Positions 35,926-49,576 are shown, counted from the first letter of the stretch. The stretch: DNA of 64,000 nucleotides from Tyto alba (GCF_018691265.1 NW_024881321.1:14573387-14637386); one strand, 5' to 3'. Made by a program: numbers and translations. Notes: generated by a model not told the origin, from the letters alone.

Positions 35926-38900
35926 ATCTTAGATATATAAATCCTTTCTTGTGCTAAATCATTAAAACTAGGCTGTTTAAGCTGTATGATACCATGTCTA
36001 GAGAATGATAAGGTCTTCCCTATAGTGAAGAACTCATACTAAAGAGATGTGAAAACAGTACAAAATATGTTAAAATCATTCCTTTCTCTTTTATTGCTGA
36101 AATTTACCACTGGTGTTTGAGTAGTAGAAAGGATTCTGCATAAAAAAAGGCTCAGGAAAATTTCAGTTCAGTCATTCAGGTTCTCAGCAGCTCAATTGTT
36201 TCAGGAAGATAGTTTGTTATAGATTAGATTTTAGGTTCCATAGACAGAATTGGGTTTTATATTCATGTTTACAGAATACTTGCTACATTTAATGTTTCTG
36301 GATGGTCTTATAGTACTAACAGTGATATAGAAGGATGACAAGTCCTGCTATAATCACAGAAAATTATCTGAAGTATTCCTTTGCAAATTTCATATTATTC
36401 TTAAAATTCAGCTGCTCTAGTATGGTAGGATTCAATAAGCCTCCTTCTAACAAAATAGTGATATGTCTGATTTGTCTTGTTATTTCTACTTGATTCTAAT
36501 CAGCTAAGAGAGGTAGGTACCCCTAGGAGGTGACACATCCCACCTATACTGTGAATGGTTCTCTTGATGACTATGTAAGTATACATAAGAAACTTAAACT
36601 ATGTGAAGTATTTAGAACCATATTGTGAATCTAAATTAATAAATTCATATGATTACGTTTAGGAGTTCTTATTGAAAGCTGATATCTAACTGCCTACTAC
36701 AATCAAAAGAAATCTAGCATTCTACACAACTTTTCATACCTAACCAGATAATGGCATTTGAGATGCCACAGGATATCCTGCCTGGATACCAGCCGTTGGT
36801 CTGGAGTTCTTAGGTCTTCTACATTGGTCTTGTGTCATATCTGCTGTCTCCACTGTGGATGGCTCACATACAATCTACAGAACTAAGCAGTTTATTCTAG
36901 TGTAGACATGAGTATTTTGTGAGCTCAGTAACTCTATAGACTCTATGACTGGATTTACTAGGTCTCCATTGACTGTCGTGGAAGTTTTCATATTTAAACA
37001 CCAACAATGCATATCCCTACATTTACATATCTACGGTCTGGTACATGCTGGTTTTCCATTAACTGATAACACATTTCTATAAACGGCTATCTCACAAGTT
37101 ATATTTTGAGTTTAAAAACAAATTACAGTTTTCACAAATGTTTATATCTGAAGACCAGGAGAGATTAGATGATGCCATATGTTCTCCTGAGTAACTCAAA
37201 CCCATAGAATAATACTGGGTTAACTTCTAGAATTTGCCTACAGCATATCTCTCCAGAAATGTATCCAATCTATTTTTTAAAAACAATGAGAAATTAAGAA
37301 TTCTTCACTTTTTTTTTTTTGAACTTTATGTCACTTTTCTATCTTGACACTCACACAAAAACTGAAATATTTCAGTTTGAAGTAGTCAATTCATTCTTAA
37401 TATTATTTTCCCTGATAAAGTAAAAAGCATTTTAAATTTAATTTCCTGTGAATTATTGTACATACAGTAATCAAGGTCTTTTTTTACCAGTAATTCAAGT
37501 CTGTCACTCTATAAATTCCATGGCTGAATATCTCAGGGTGTGAGTCCATGTACAATCATGAAAAGTATGATTACTTTTTGTTTGTTTGTTGTTTGGTTTG
37601 TTTGTTTGTTTGTTTGTTTTTCCTTTTAAATACTGTGTAGAAAATGCTAAGTAGACAGCCCTTTTCTTCAAAATATGGCTGACCTTCCTAAATACATAAG
37701 AATACAGTCAGTCAAAGGACCACTACAGAGCTTCAAGCCTGTAATCAAGACTGCCTTATAATGTTGAAAAATACTTAGATACAAAAGACTGTTTTTATGA
37801 TTCTGGAAAACTGCTTTAACTGTCTACCTGACTGCTTTTCAGACTGCTCCTTCCTTGCTGAAGAATACAATTAATGTCACATTGAATTATTTCAGAATGT
37901 CATTTGAACACTCATTAAGAAGTATATTCTGTGGCTATACAAAATAATACTTAAAACATGAAATCTAAAGTACAAAAAGACTTTAAAATTTATGAATATC
38001 TATATCATGCACATTTGCATACAAATTATGTAAAAGCAAAATTTTTTCTGAAGGAAACGAGAAAGTTAGATTTATTTTCTCTCATATTTATCCTTTAGAC
38101 AGAATAGCAGAGAATAGACCTGTTCCCAAGTCTGTCAGCTAAAAACTACTATGGCATGAACAATCACTTCATTCCCTCATATAGGAGTAATGCTAGAAGG
38201 GGTTTCAGTAACCTTTTATGGTCTGAGAATCACTGGTACAAAACTGCAGCAGCAAAGTCTATTTCCACAAGCAGAAATTAGAGCAACCCAAAGGCACTGC
38301 AATCTTGTATAGTGACCTGATTGGGAAATGTTGAATTGTGGGCCAGAAAGACCCAAAGATATGAGGCTGCAAACCACTCATCTCTGAAATGTGACTTGAG
38401 AAAACATAATTCAGCTGCAAGGGGAGAAGTATGTCTGGAGTTAAAGTTCTACTAAGACAAGATGTGAGAACACAGTTCACTTTACTCACCCTACAGGATT
38501 ACTATCATTCGGTCAAAAGGCAGAAAATACTTATAAATTTAGAACAGGTAAAATGTTAATTCAAAACTAGAAATGCTTTTGTTGATGGCCCTTTGCTTAC
38601 CTTGCTGTTATTTTCTGTTTGCTTGCTCAAAGAAATCAAGTACTAATGGTAGTAGCGCTCATTGTTATCTGGTAGTAGATAGTTCAGCTTCGTAAGTGAA
38701 AATGAAATGCTAAATTCTCTTGTCCATCACTATTTCAGATCTCTTTGAAAGTATTTAAATTGTTAATTATGCTAAAAGACTATTTCAGTATTATAACCTA
38801 TCCTGCATTCATATTCCTGTACTTGATGATAAAGACTTCTTGTGTAACTGGATGATCTATACCCACTCTTGAGGAAAGCAGATAATCTTTTCCACATCAA

Positions 38901-41143
38901 AACATGTAATTATGAAGTTGATCATGTTCCTTAAGTAAATCTTTTAAAGAGTAAAAAAAAAATAAAATAAATTAAATTTTATCTTGAAAAAGAAAGTCTT
39001 ACACATAGGAAACAGACGTAAATTGGGCAAAAAGTAACTTGACAGTTCAAGGTAATTAATGAGCTTCTTATATTCTCTAATGATGAAAATTACTACAATA
39101 TCCAGAGGAAAAAATCTTTAATATGCTATATAATTATGACAGATAATGTAAAGCTTCTTCTGAAACATATGCAATTAATAAATTTGGTTTCATTTTTGTT
39201 CATGGTTTTCCACTTACCAACAGTTAATAAATTAATAATGTAAAATAAATATGCATAGCGGAGCTGGATAAAAAATAATGTTCTTTTTGTCCATTAAAAT
39301 AATTAATTTATTTTGCATTTTTTGCATTTACATTTCTATATAGATACATGAGCACAAAACCAAATGGATAAAAATAGAGTTTTCTCTAAGAATTTATTTA
39401 TTCTACTTGAAAGAAAGATGATTTTTTTTTTTTTCCTCAAGGCAGCTGAACTGGATAATTGTGGGTCATCTTAAATTTGGGATTGCTTTACTTCATGTGA
39501 TGTAGAAGGTTCTCTAGGGAAAATGGAGAAAAATATGCCAGAAATTGATTATTTCTGATTTTCCTACTCACATGCAAAGTTGTGGGACGGTCTGAATTTC
39601 AGAGTGAACTGTTGGCAGTTGTCTGAGCTCCCTGAATCTTACAAATGCATTGTGAAATGACAGATCATTTGGAGATGAGAGATAGAAATACAAAAGTGAA
39701 TTAAAGTGAATTAGGAGTCACTATCAAATGTAAGAATTCACACTACATATTTGTGCTCTATATAGAGGGATGGGGAGGATTAGAAGAAAAAAATAAAAAT
39801 AGACTGTTGTGACTTGTGAGGAATCAAATCATGATGGGGCAAATGTGTGATGACAAAAACAGTCTGAATGGAAGGTTTTACATATTAATTCAACACATAA
39901 ACAATTCAGTGCACCTAAAAGGGGATATTTTCAAGACTTAGAGCAAATTATTGATTTTAAGCATGCTTAAAGAAGAGTTGGAAAAGCAGTCACTAACAGA
40001 AATTTCTGAACTGAAAATCCAAGAAACAGTATGAGCACAAAACATTCTCCAACAAGAATTCAAAGTCAGTGTTGGTTAACTCATACATATCACACAACAT
40101 AATGTGTTCTCTCCCCAGTGAAGAACTTGCTTTGCTGGCACCTACCGTCTAATTCTATTTGCATACTCATTGCATTACAGTAGTATGGATTGGATTACAT
40201 AAAGATCACAATTATCTGCTAAGCTAAATGGGTGATGTAATTGACACCAATTTAGGTTGACTTGCCGTCCAGTTACACTGCTGAAGTAGCTGAAGACTCA
40301 TCAATATAAAATCTTCAGGAAATTAAAAAATGCATTCTACAGTAATGTTGGCAGTGATTACACTTACTATAAAATTTCAGTCATATAAGATCTCATAGTG
40401 TAAAATAAAACTAAAGGAATACTTGTCTACTGTGATACCTGTTGGGTATTAAAACCAAGAATGAATGTCTATCTGATTAACAAAGAACTGGCTGAACCTT
40501 TCTTTCAATAAAAGATCAGGTTTTTTGTTAAGAAACAAGATAAATGCTTGCCCTAGATGAACCCAAAGAACATTTAACTTGGGCAATGAAAACCATTAAA
40601 AAAAATTAATATTGATCTTGAGTTCTTACTTAGAGGAAAAGTGCCGCAATTGCAGGCATCTGAACAGTAGTGAACAAGCTCTAGTCCAAGATTACTGAAA
40701 ATCTTAGAATGGTTTTTGATAGAACACCATAGAACACCATGGCTCTAGCCCACACAAATGAAACAAACAAGCCTTGTGTAACACTGGTCTATTGTGTGAT
40801 TAAGAATGCATGGAGATGGATAAATTCAGAAAGAGTGGCTAAAAGGCATAAGAAATCTTGTAACTGGGTCATGTGGATAGAAGTGAAGCTGGTCTGTTTG
40901 ATCAGAGGAGCTGAAAACAGTGAGGATTTTAGACATTAGGAAGACTTTGAAGATGGTGAAAAAAAAAAAAAAGTGGTAATGATGAAAATTATGAAGAGGT
41001 ATAAAAACATAAAGACACTAGTAACAAAGACCAATAGGAGAAAACAGACTAACTGCAGGGTAATTGATTATATATTCATTAGAGGTAAGCAGTAAAAGGG
41101 GAGGGGAGGTTGTATACAATTAGGGGGTATTTTTATCTTCTAT
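35926..41143. other. Plain AT-rich sequence
   Basis: About 5.2 kb without a recognised named repeat or gene. It includes a (GTTT)n tract at 37575-37621, T-runs near 37310 and 39422, an A-run near 40961-40973, and a 10 bp tandem duplication (AGAACACCAT) near 40720-40742. A cluster of transcription-factor-like motifs lies at 40120-40300 (see findings). Confidence 0.5.
37575..37621. repeat. (GTTT)n microsatellite
   Basis: About ten GTTT-like units with one GG interruption. Confidence 0.88.
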
Positions 41144-41961
41144 TATCCTAGAATGGTTTAGGTTGGAGGGGACCTTCCAACCTTCTCGTTCCAACAGCCC
41201 CTGCATGTGCAGGGACATCATTCACTAGACCAGGTTGCTCAAATCCCCATCCAGCCTGGCCTTGAACACTTCCAGAGATGGGGCACCCACAACTTCCCTG
41301 GGAAACCTGTTCCAGTGTCTCACCACACTCACAGTAAAGAATTTCTTCCTTACTTCTAATCTAAATCTACTCTCTCTCAGTTCAAAGCCATTGCCCTTTG
41401 TCCTATCACTACATATCTCTGTAAAAAGTCCCTCTTCAGCTTTCTTGTAGGCTCCCTATAGGTACTGGAAGGCTGTTATAAGGTCTCCCTGGAGCCTTCT
41501 CTTCTCCAGGATGAAAAATGCTAACTCTTATGCTCTTATGTCTTCATAAGGAAGATGCACCAGCCTCTCCAATCATCTTCCTGGCCATTCTCTGGACATA
41601 CTTGAGCAGGTCTAGATGTCCTACTTATATTGATGGCCCCAGAGCTGGACACAGTACTTCAGGTGAGGTCTCACGAGAGTGGAGTAGAGGGGGAGAATCA
41701 CTTCCCTTGACCTGTTAGCCATACTTCTCTTCATGCACCCCAGGATACGGTTGGATTTCTGGGATGCAAGCACAAAGTGCTGCCTCAAAGTCAGTTTTCT
41801 ATCCATTAATACCCCTAAGTCCTTCTCCACAGGGCTGCTCTCAATCCACTCTTTGACCAGCCTGTATCTGTGCATGGGATTGCCTCAACCCATGTTTAGA
41901 ACCTTGAACTTGGCCTTGTTGAATTTCACAAGGTTTGCACAGGCCCACCTCTCAACTGTGT
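41144..41961 (-). mobile_element. CR1 LINE 3' part, antisense, cut by an LTR
   Basis: Well-preserved CR1 in antisense. The left end (41144-41175) is the complement of the CR1 tail ('ctagaatggtttaggttggagggga'). Then come the conserved 3' UTR and the end of the coding region. The minus-strand frame 41621-41875 encodes VEKDLGVLMDRKLTLRQHFVLASQKSNRILGCMKRSMANRSREVILPLYSTLVRPHLKYCVQLWG, the typical end of the CR1 polymerase. The copy stops at 41961, where an LTR starts inside 'cacctctcaactg'. Preservation is better than in the CR1 at 4104 or 59990. Confidence 0.92.
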
Positions 41962-42335
41962 TGTCATGGTTCAAGCCCAGAGGGCAAGTGAGCACCAGGC
42001 TGCTGCTCTCTCACTCCTTCACCCTCACAGAAGGGGAGGAGAAAATACAACAAAAGGCTCGGGGATTGAAACGAGGACAGGGAGGGATTACTCACCAATT
42101 ATAGTCATGGGCAATAAACAGACTACATTGGGGAAGAAAAAGATCATCAACGATTCAAACACCACCAGCAGTTAATTTACCAATCAAACAGTAAGACAAT
42201 GAGAAATACAACCACATCTTAAAAACTCCTTCCCTCCACCCTTCCTTTCTTCCCGGACTCAGCTTTGCTCCTGATTTTCTCTATCTCTTCCCCTCCAGTG
42301 GCGCAGGGGGACAGGGGATGGGGACTGCAGTCCAA
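41962..42335 (-). mobile_element. LTR 3' fragment, ~1 kb family, inserted in CR1
   Basis: The plus strand begins TGTCATGGTTCAAGCCCAGAG, the exact right end of the ~1 kb LTR family in antisense. It continues through the homologous block to about 'gatggggactgcagtc' at 42315-42332. About 375 bp of the LTR 3' side remain; the 5' side, with TATA and repeats, is absent. The CR1 does not resume beyond it, so the missing LTR half and the missing CR1 half were probably lost in one deletion. Confidence 0.88.
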
Positions 42336-43516
42336 GTACTTGAACATTGTGTATTTATAGTAAGGAATTTAGATTAGAGTCTACATGAGTAGTCAGAATC
42401 ACAGATAAGTGTGAATAAAAAGCAGAGACACTTAGATTTTTCAATAAAATAAAGAAAAAATCAGTAGTAATAACAACTTTCACCACAGAACTGTCATGTT
42501 CATATGACATGGGTGCTTAAAGGTAGATTTTTTGGCCATTAAATATAACTTCACCCAGTGGATGTATGTTGTGGTTTGATGGCAACAGAAATTTGGAGGT
42601 AGCTGGTATGTCCTGCTAAAGTCTGTTACTGTCATGAGAATGGATTAGAGACGGTTAATTTAATGTAAAAGATTTTAGGACATATTTTTCTTAGAGGACA
42701 AGATAAAAGAGTAATGACTCAGATGTCAGTTCTTTGTTGTTTAAAGACAGTATTAAAGGTAATACTGCCTTTAAAAGCTCAGTCCAGTTCCCATCAACAT
42801 CATTGCTTTATTACCTAATTAATTTTGCAAATTTCTCAAAAGACAAATAAAAGAATCCTTTATCCTTTCTTCCTTATATCTTAGCGAAAAAGGTGTCATA
42901 GTGACAAGCTGTATGCAATAACCTCATGGCAGGATTCAGTTGAATAAACAGTGGTGTCTAGTGGCATGTGAGATGAAACCAGATTACTGGAAACTTGTAG
43001 CTTTCTGAAGCAGTAGCTGGCAGGATCACCCATAATGTCTGCATTCAAGCAACTGAATTCCAATCTTCTTCCTCTATCTTTCAACTTGATATGCAGGATT
43101 TTTACATTCTTAATGCACTGTATTATTTCAGGTGATGAAGCTCTCTGGGAAACTCTACACATTGGCCTATTACCCTGCGCTTACTATATTCTTTTTTGTT
43201 GTCATTAGTATCCCAGATGCTTCAGTTTACTTTCCAAACCATGTCTATCTTTGAGGACTTGCTTCCATTCTACAACATCAATGAACATTCATGTTTCTCT
43301 TTTGATGTATCCACTATTGCAACATAAACCTGAATTAAGGTATAGCAGAAGTCTAGACCTGATTATCCTCTTTCTGATATGCAAATTAAGCTCATGCTGC
43401 TAGTTATTGTTTCCTGACTTAAAGAATATGATTATCCATCAGATTTCTGTTTTCTGTAAGTTAAGTCTTCCAAATGATTTCACGTACCATTTTAATCTTT
43501 AAAGGCTATTTCTTTT
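42336..43516. other. Plain AT-rich sequence
   Basis: No recognised repeat or gene in this 1.2 kb. Confidence 0.5.
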
Positions 43517-44094
43517 TGCTGTGATTTAACCCCAGTAGGCAGCTCAGCCTGATGCAGCCCTTCACTCCCGCACAGTGGGATGGGGAAGAGAAATGGAAGG
43601 GTAAAAGTGTGATAATGCATGGATTGAGATAATGACAGTTTAATATGTAAAGCAAAAGCTGTGAGTGTAAGCAAACAGAATACAAATTTCCTTCACTAAT
43701 TTCCATTGGCAGGCAGATGTGTAGCGATTTCCAGGAAAGCAGAGCTCCATCACATGTAAGGCTTACTTGAGAATGCCATATGTCCCCCCTTTGTTTTTTT
43801 TTTCCTTAGATTTTTATTGCTGAGCATGACATCACATAGCACCGGAATAACCCTTTGGTCAGATGGGGTCAGCTGTCCCAGCTGTGTCCCCTCAGAACTT
43901 CTTGTGCACCCCCAGCCTACTCACTGGTGGGATGATGTGAGGAGCAGAAGAGGCCTTGACGCTGTGTAAGCACTGCTCAGCAATAATGAAAACACTGTTT
44001 TGTTACCAACACTGCTTTCAGCACAAATCCAAAACATAGTACCATAGGAGCTACTATGAAGAAAATTAACTCTATCCCAACCAAAACTAGTACA
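43517..44094 (-). mobile_element. Solo LTR, ~600 bp family, antisense
   Basis: The plus strand starts TGCTGTGATTTAACCCC and ends CCAAAACTAGTACA, the reverse of the family at 3050. It is flanked by CTTTT (43512-43516) and CATTT (44095-44099), a 5 bp duplication with one mismatch. The minus strand has the ATTAAA poly(A) signal at 43639-43644. A T-run of about 11 lies near 43795-43806. No interior is adjacent. Confidence 0.85.
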
Positions 44095-46319
44095 CATTTT
44101 GAGCACACTTTCTCTAGTATTTGAGTGCAGCTATGTAAAGATATTATACCATGTAAACAAGTCAGTTTCTAAACCAACATTTCTGATGATAGATAAAAAT
44201 CTCATGCTGATAATTCTTGGAGTGTATGATCGGTTCTTGCTCTTGTATGACTATTTTATGAACTTTCACTGATAAATAAAGACTGCACTGGATTCCTTTC
44301 CTCAGAGGTTTCTTACTTTATTAAATCAATATTGCAATATTATTTCTGTGGCAAAATATTTATACAGTCAAATGTTTGTCACAGTCAAATCACTTAATAA
44401 CAAAGAGGATCTATATGAGACTTAAATCAAACTAAATAAAATAGGAATAGACCAATGTCAAAATCTAGACTGAGATCAAAACTGGGTCTTTATGCTTCTT
44501 TATGAACTTCAGAATTGAATCATGTTATACAGAACAGAGGATGTTAGCAATAGAAATATGTTTTAAGATATGCTAGAGACTCAGATAGCAAAACCTTTAT
44601 CGTACATATTCAGATTTTTATCAAACTAATCTGAACAGCAGAATAGATATCCTGTACTGTCAGTCACATGGACTTCTCTTTCAGGCACCATGAAAATCTG
44701 TCTTGTCACTTTTTTCTTCATTTCATGTGTCATACATATGTAGATATAGATATGCGTGTGTGTATGTGTATGTGTGCATACATGTGAACTTTGTTCCTTA
44801 AGATAGCAGTATGTATATATTTTAAGATACATTTTGCTACAGTTAAATATATATAATGTTTATTCAGCAAAAAAGTTTTGGGAAGTGTAAAGGTTTATAG
44901 AAATCTTTATTTTTCTTGATTTGGTTTGGGTAGATATATTTTATGGAAACAAAACTGATTTTGACAAATATCCTTTAAAAGCAAAGAAAAACTAAATCAG
45001 AAATGTTAACCAAATTTACATATGGAGATATACATATATGAATATGGATTATGAGAAGAATTATGCTTTCAAAGAACATGAAAGAACACAATTTTTGATG
45101 AATAGATTTTTTCAAGATATACCAGATCTCTTGCAGATGCTTTCCTCTCTTTTTTAACAAATTATTTATATTCACATAGGAAAGAAATGTGGAACTCCCT
45201 AGGGAAGAAAGCTTGCTTATACAATGTATTTCTAGCTTAAATTTTGAAAGAAACAAAAAAAAAAAAAAAAAAAAGTAAAAAAATAATAAAATTAACCCTT
45301 GGACAGAGACACCATTTTTCTACTTACTACGATAATCTAGTAACTAGTAAACTGATAAGGAAAGATGTCAATTATACAGAGTATTTCAGACTGTTGGAAG
45401 TACCCTTCTGTTCCTTCTGAATTTAAACGTGCATCTGTAAATCTCAAATGCAACACTATTTTGCATAATTATTTTGTCTTCATACACTTAGAAAAGAATA
45501 AATATGTCCTCTTTTGAATTTCCTTTCTTGCCTTACTGCTTCTTTCTGTTATTGTAATGTTTCACTCATCTACTGCTACTGTAATATGATCATCCTAAAC
45601 ATGTCTAACAATGACTGCACTTTTTTCTTGCTTCTATCTAAAACCTCATCAAAAGAAGAAGAAAAGGTTGCAATCACATATATTTTCAAATTTGAAAGAC
45701 AGATATATTTGCCCCTAGGCTAAATTGGAAACTAATATTGTTATCCAGTTGAAAATGGGTCAATATTTTGCATATTTCTACATCTAGTATACATTTCAAA
45801 GGGACCTGTACACAACATAAATAAATGTAGAAGCTCTCAAAAACAGAGTTAATGATAGTAAGTATTTAACTTTAAAGTAGTTTACGATTAATTATTTGTA
45901 ATTAAGCTCAGAGGGGTTTTTAATTGTAATGGTCTGATTTCAGGTTTCTATTTGTTTAACTATATATGTTTGTGTCACATTCCAATATGTGTTAGTGTTT
46001 AAGTGACAAATTCAGTCTTTCTAAAACCATACAGATGAAAGTTTCTCTCATGAATTATAACAAAAAAAAATCTCACTAGTCTCATCTTAGATGTTTGTAT
46101 GAAAACTTGCAAAAGGAGACAAGAGTTGTCTTTCGACATTTCAGATAAATGGAATCAGGGGACTCTAAGTATCCCATCTCACCAGGCATTTAGCAATTCA
46201 TAGAAAAGCATAACGTAAATTACCTTTTAAGTATACAACCCCTATCTAAAGATGAGGTTATTATGAATAATTTATGATTCAGAAGTGATTAAGTATGTCC
46301 CCAGCAGTTTAACTCCCCT
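44095..46319. other. Plain AT-rich sequence
   Basis: No gene recognised. Includes a TG/TA microsatellite (44735-44785) and an A-run (45256-45274). Confidence 0.5.
44735..44785. repeat. Impure (TG)n/(TA)n microsatellite
   Basis: GATATA, GTGTGTGTATGTGTATGTG and CATACATG units make an impure dinucleotide repeat. Confidence 0.75.
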
Positions 46320-46643
46320 TTAATTAATTATACTTAATGCTAACAGAGCAAAGTCTTCTGATCGTCTTCCTGGATGAATTTTTAAAGTAGTGACTTCCAA
46401 TGCCAAGGCAAAATATTCACACTGCCTACTAGTTACTGTCAAGAGAATGCCTAGCCCTTGTTCCTTGCAACCAACTGGGGTTCCTAGTTTATTTAAAACA
46501 AATTCCAGTGATAAATCTCTGTCTACAACAGTGGGCTCTGCATTTGTCTGGTTTTTACTCCAGACAATGTCATGGCATGTTTCATGGCTGGCTTTGCTGG
46601 AAGCAAAAATTGGACCAGTGCTGAACGTGTAAGAAAATGTCAC
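46320..46643 (-). other. Unrecognised 107-codon coding-like ORF
   Basis: The minus-strand frame runs from ATG (start MTFSYTFSTGPIF) to a TAA for 107 codons in more balanced composition than the flanks. It has seven Thr in its first 50 residues, three Cys and a GLGILLTVTSRQCEYFALALEV hydrophobic segment. The opposite strand is also open for 80 codons, which lowers the weight of the evidence. I recognise no domain and see no upstream promoter. It may be a lone exon, a decayed retrocopy or chance. Confidence 0.18.
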
Positions 46644-47087
46644 CTTTTATCTAAATATATATATAAGTTTTAAAAGGGTTTAAAATGGACCCAGTTAAGA
46701 ACAACAGAATTTAATGCTCATTCTTTACCTGTCCAAAGAACTACAGAGAACTGGTTCATATAAAATCTAAAATCTGTAGACAGTGAACATGATCTGAGCT
46801 GATCACTTCTTGTATTTGAAATTGCTAAAAAATATATGCAAAACAAGTATCATAAAATCATTCCTAAGGATGTTCCACTACATTTGTTGATTCATCCGTG
46901 GAAGTTTCTATAACATAATCAGCGACATTTTAATATCATCCCATGTATAGAGAATTTAAAAGTTTAAATGTGGTATTATTTAAAAATATTTAAGAACTTA
47001 GTAGGAAGTTTTCTGTACAGTTGCAATAGTATTAACAGGAGAGGTCTATAGCTATAATTTCACTCCCACGGTTTCAAAGCTGAAAAG
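46644..47087. other. Plain AT-rich sequence
   Basis: Nothing recognised before the LTR. Confidence 0.5.
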
Positions 47088-47092
47088 GGTGG

Positions 47093-48174
47093 TGTTGTGG
47101 TTTAAGCTCAGAGGGCAATTAATCATCACCCAGATGCTCACGCCTCCCTTCCCTTCTCTCCCAGTGATGAGAAGGGACAAATGATCCAGGCTGGGGATTC
47201 GGGATAACACCAGGAGGGGGCAAATCACCCATTATACTCACGGGCAAAAGGAAGACTTGTTAGGGGAAGAAAAAAAAAGAACATACATTTATTACAGACA
47301 CTAACAATAACACTTAACAGTGTAGGACAGTGAGAAGCATTGCCACACCTTGAGAACACTTCCCCCCACCCCTCCCTTCTTCCCGGCTCAGCTCTGCTCA
47401 CGATATCTCTACCTCCTCCCCCCAGCCGCAAAAGGACAGGGAATGGGGGGTGCAGACAGTGCTGCTGCTTCTTCCATCTTCGGTGGAGGGAGCTTCTAGA
47501 ATTTCTCCCCCTGCTCCATCATGGTCCCCCTCTCACAGGAGACAGTCCTCCACAAACTTCCTCCAATGTGAGTCCCTCCCGCGGGCCACAGCATGTCTTT
47601 ACACTGCTCCAGCATGGGACACCAACTTCCTTCAACTGGAGTCCCTCCCACAGGCTGCAGCCCTTCTTGAGCTGCTCCAGCGTGGGACACACCCACATGC
47701 AGCAATCCTCCCAGTGCTGAACTATAACAGCAGAGCTAACTTTTTCCAAAAGACCCCAACCATCTTCAGGCACAGCACCTTGGTCATCCATGCAAAACAC
47801 TTTACAGGCTATAAATCAGTATCTGCTCCACCGTAGATCTCCATGGGTGGCGGGGGGGGCCCGACCTGCCATCTCACTACAGGATACAGGGGGGTCTCTT
47901 CTCCCGCACAGTTCCCCCCTCCTTTCTTCCTCTGTTCCTTCACTGACCTTGGTATTCACACAGCTGCTGAATTCCTCCTCACAAGTCTGACTTCTCCTCA
48001 CCATGTCCCTTCTTAAATACGTTATCACAGAGGTGCAGCTGATTGGCTCAGCTTTGGTGCAGAGGTGGATCTGACTTGGAGCTAGGGGAGCTTTGAGAAT
48101 CTTCTTACAAGGGGCCACCCCTATAGTCCCCTCCCCTGCTACAAAACAAAACAACATCATTCAAACCGAGGACA
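47093..48174 (-). mobile_element. Solo LTR, ~1.08 kb family, young copy
   Basis: On the plus strand it runs from TGTTGTGGTTTAAGCTC to TTCAAACCGAGGACA, flanked by an exact 5 bp duplication GGTGG at 47088-47092 and 48175-48179. Minus-strand signals: TATA-like CGTATTTAAG (48012-48021) and AATAAA (TTTATT at 47288-47293). The repeat zone is about 47513-47718. It is very close in sequence to the copy at 57336-58417, with long identical stretches. The 128-codon plus-strand frame at 47450-47836 is antisense to the LTR. No interior or partner LTR is present. Confidence 0.93.
47513..47718 (-). repeat. Internal tandem repeats of LTR
   Basis: Imperfect ~60-70 bp units with 'gtccctccc(g/a)' and 'ccagc(a/g)tgggacac' cores, in antisense. 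Confidence 0.78.
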
Positions 48175-49576
48175 GGTGGAAATATTAAAATAATTTATTA
48201 GTATATTAGCCCTTTCTGTCTTCACTTTATAGAACATAGAAGATGGAGGTGAAAAAAACCTTCTGACAGTTTTAATAGGATTTTGTGGAAATACTGAAAC
48301 CTAAGCATTTGCTTCTCCACCTCCATGGCAGCAAAAACTCTTTCTATATTATGAAGACTGAAAAACATAAATGTTATGGTTTTTAGCAGCTGAAATAGAA
48401 AAAACTTGTCTTTCATGTTCTATCACCAGATGAAGGAAGATACTTCAGAGATGGAAAAAATACTTAGGGCTTGATTTTATTCTTCCAAATAAAACCAAAA
48501 TTCCTAGTTACTCAGTTTGGCTCAACCAAGTAAAATAAACATTTATGATTCAGAGGTATACATCAGGACTGGTCACCTTTAGAATCAGTAGAAAGCAAAA
48601 AGATGACATTTTAGTATGTATTTTTTCTCATCTTGAAGTGGAAATTTAAATAGGTCACATAAATGTTACTTCAAAAGTGTAGATTTTCCCCACTTAATTT
48701 AAAAGTTTATAGTAGTCAGCTCAGAGGTAGACAATAACATAGTACAGCATGCAAAGTTAGGTGAAATTAGTCCCCTTCTCTGACTCCAGATTTTTGCTAC
48801 ATTCACCATCTGTTGTGCTTGAAAAATTTTTCAGCCACTGAAAAAATGTACATAAACAGATTCCATTTTCATGTCCTCTTCATGAAGACAATGTTATTCT
48901 TCTGAGTCTGTGAGAACACTGGAAGATCTCATAAAGCATAAAGCTCACCTTTGGGGATCAAGCCTCTTTACCAATAATGAAATTTCTCTTTGACTGTCAA
49001 CTGACAGAAATGCATTAAACTCTGTGATATGACTACATGCTATTCTTACATAGAAACTGATTCACTCCCATAAACTCCATAAACAAAGGATACAGACTCA
49101 AAAGGCCTTTGAACAGATAAAAAAGTCACAGCTGCTTTGTGATACATATCTTACAATGTCAGAGAAAAAGTTGACATCCATTTCTCACAATTACATTTGT
49201 TTATGATAGCAATACTAGCATGCAGAAGAATTACCAGCGAATGATTAAAGCTGCAAATGAGATACACAGGAGGTGTTTTGTAGACACAGGTTGTTATTAC
49301 AAGGTCAAAAGATGAAAGCCTGAAGTGTGTTTTTTCTCCCCTTTTTTCTATTCAGTTAGTCTTCCCAAAATTTTGTTTTCTTTCATCCACTATTTGTCTA
49401 AAAGCTCATAGAACAACATAAATAAATCTTGAAAGATGCCCAAGAGATTCCCTTTCCAAGAGAGGATCAAAATACCGTTCTAGTTCTTTATTTATATTGA
49501 AAGGTACACTTTAAAATAGATATCTCCCATTCTGTTTCTCCTGCATTACCTATAGACAGACACATGGTAAAACCTG

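Noticed and set aside
38210..38260. hAT-like terminal sequence (tctgagaatcactggt)
   Set aside because: Only a loose resemblance to a hAT end, with no matching opposite end or 8 bp duplication found.
42565..42640. Possible further LTR end (tgttgtggtttgatgg)
   Set aside because: After the first 12 bases no family sequence follows and no partner end is present.
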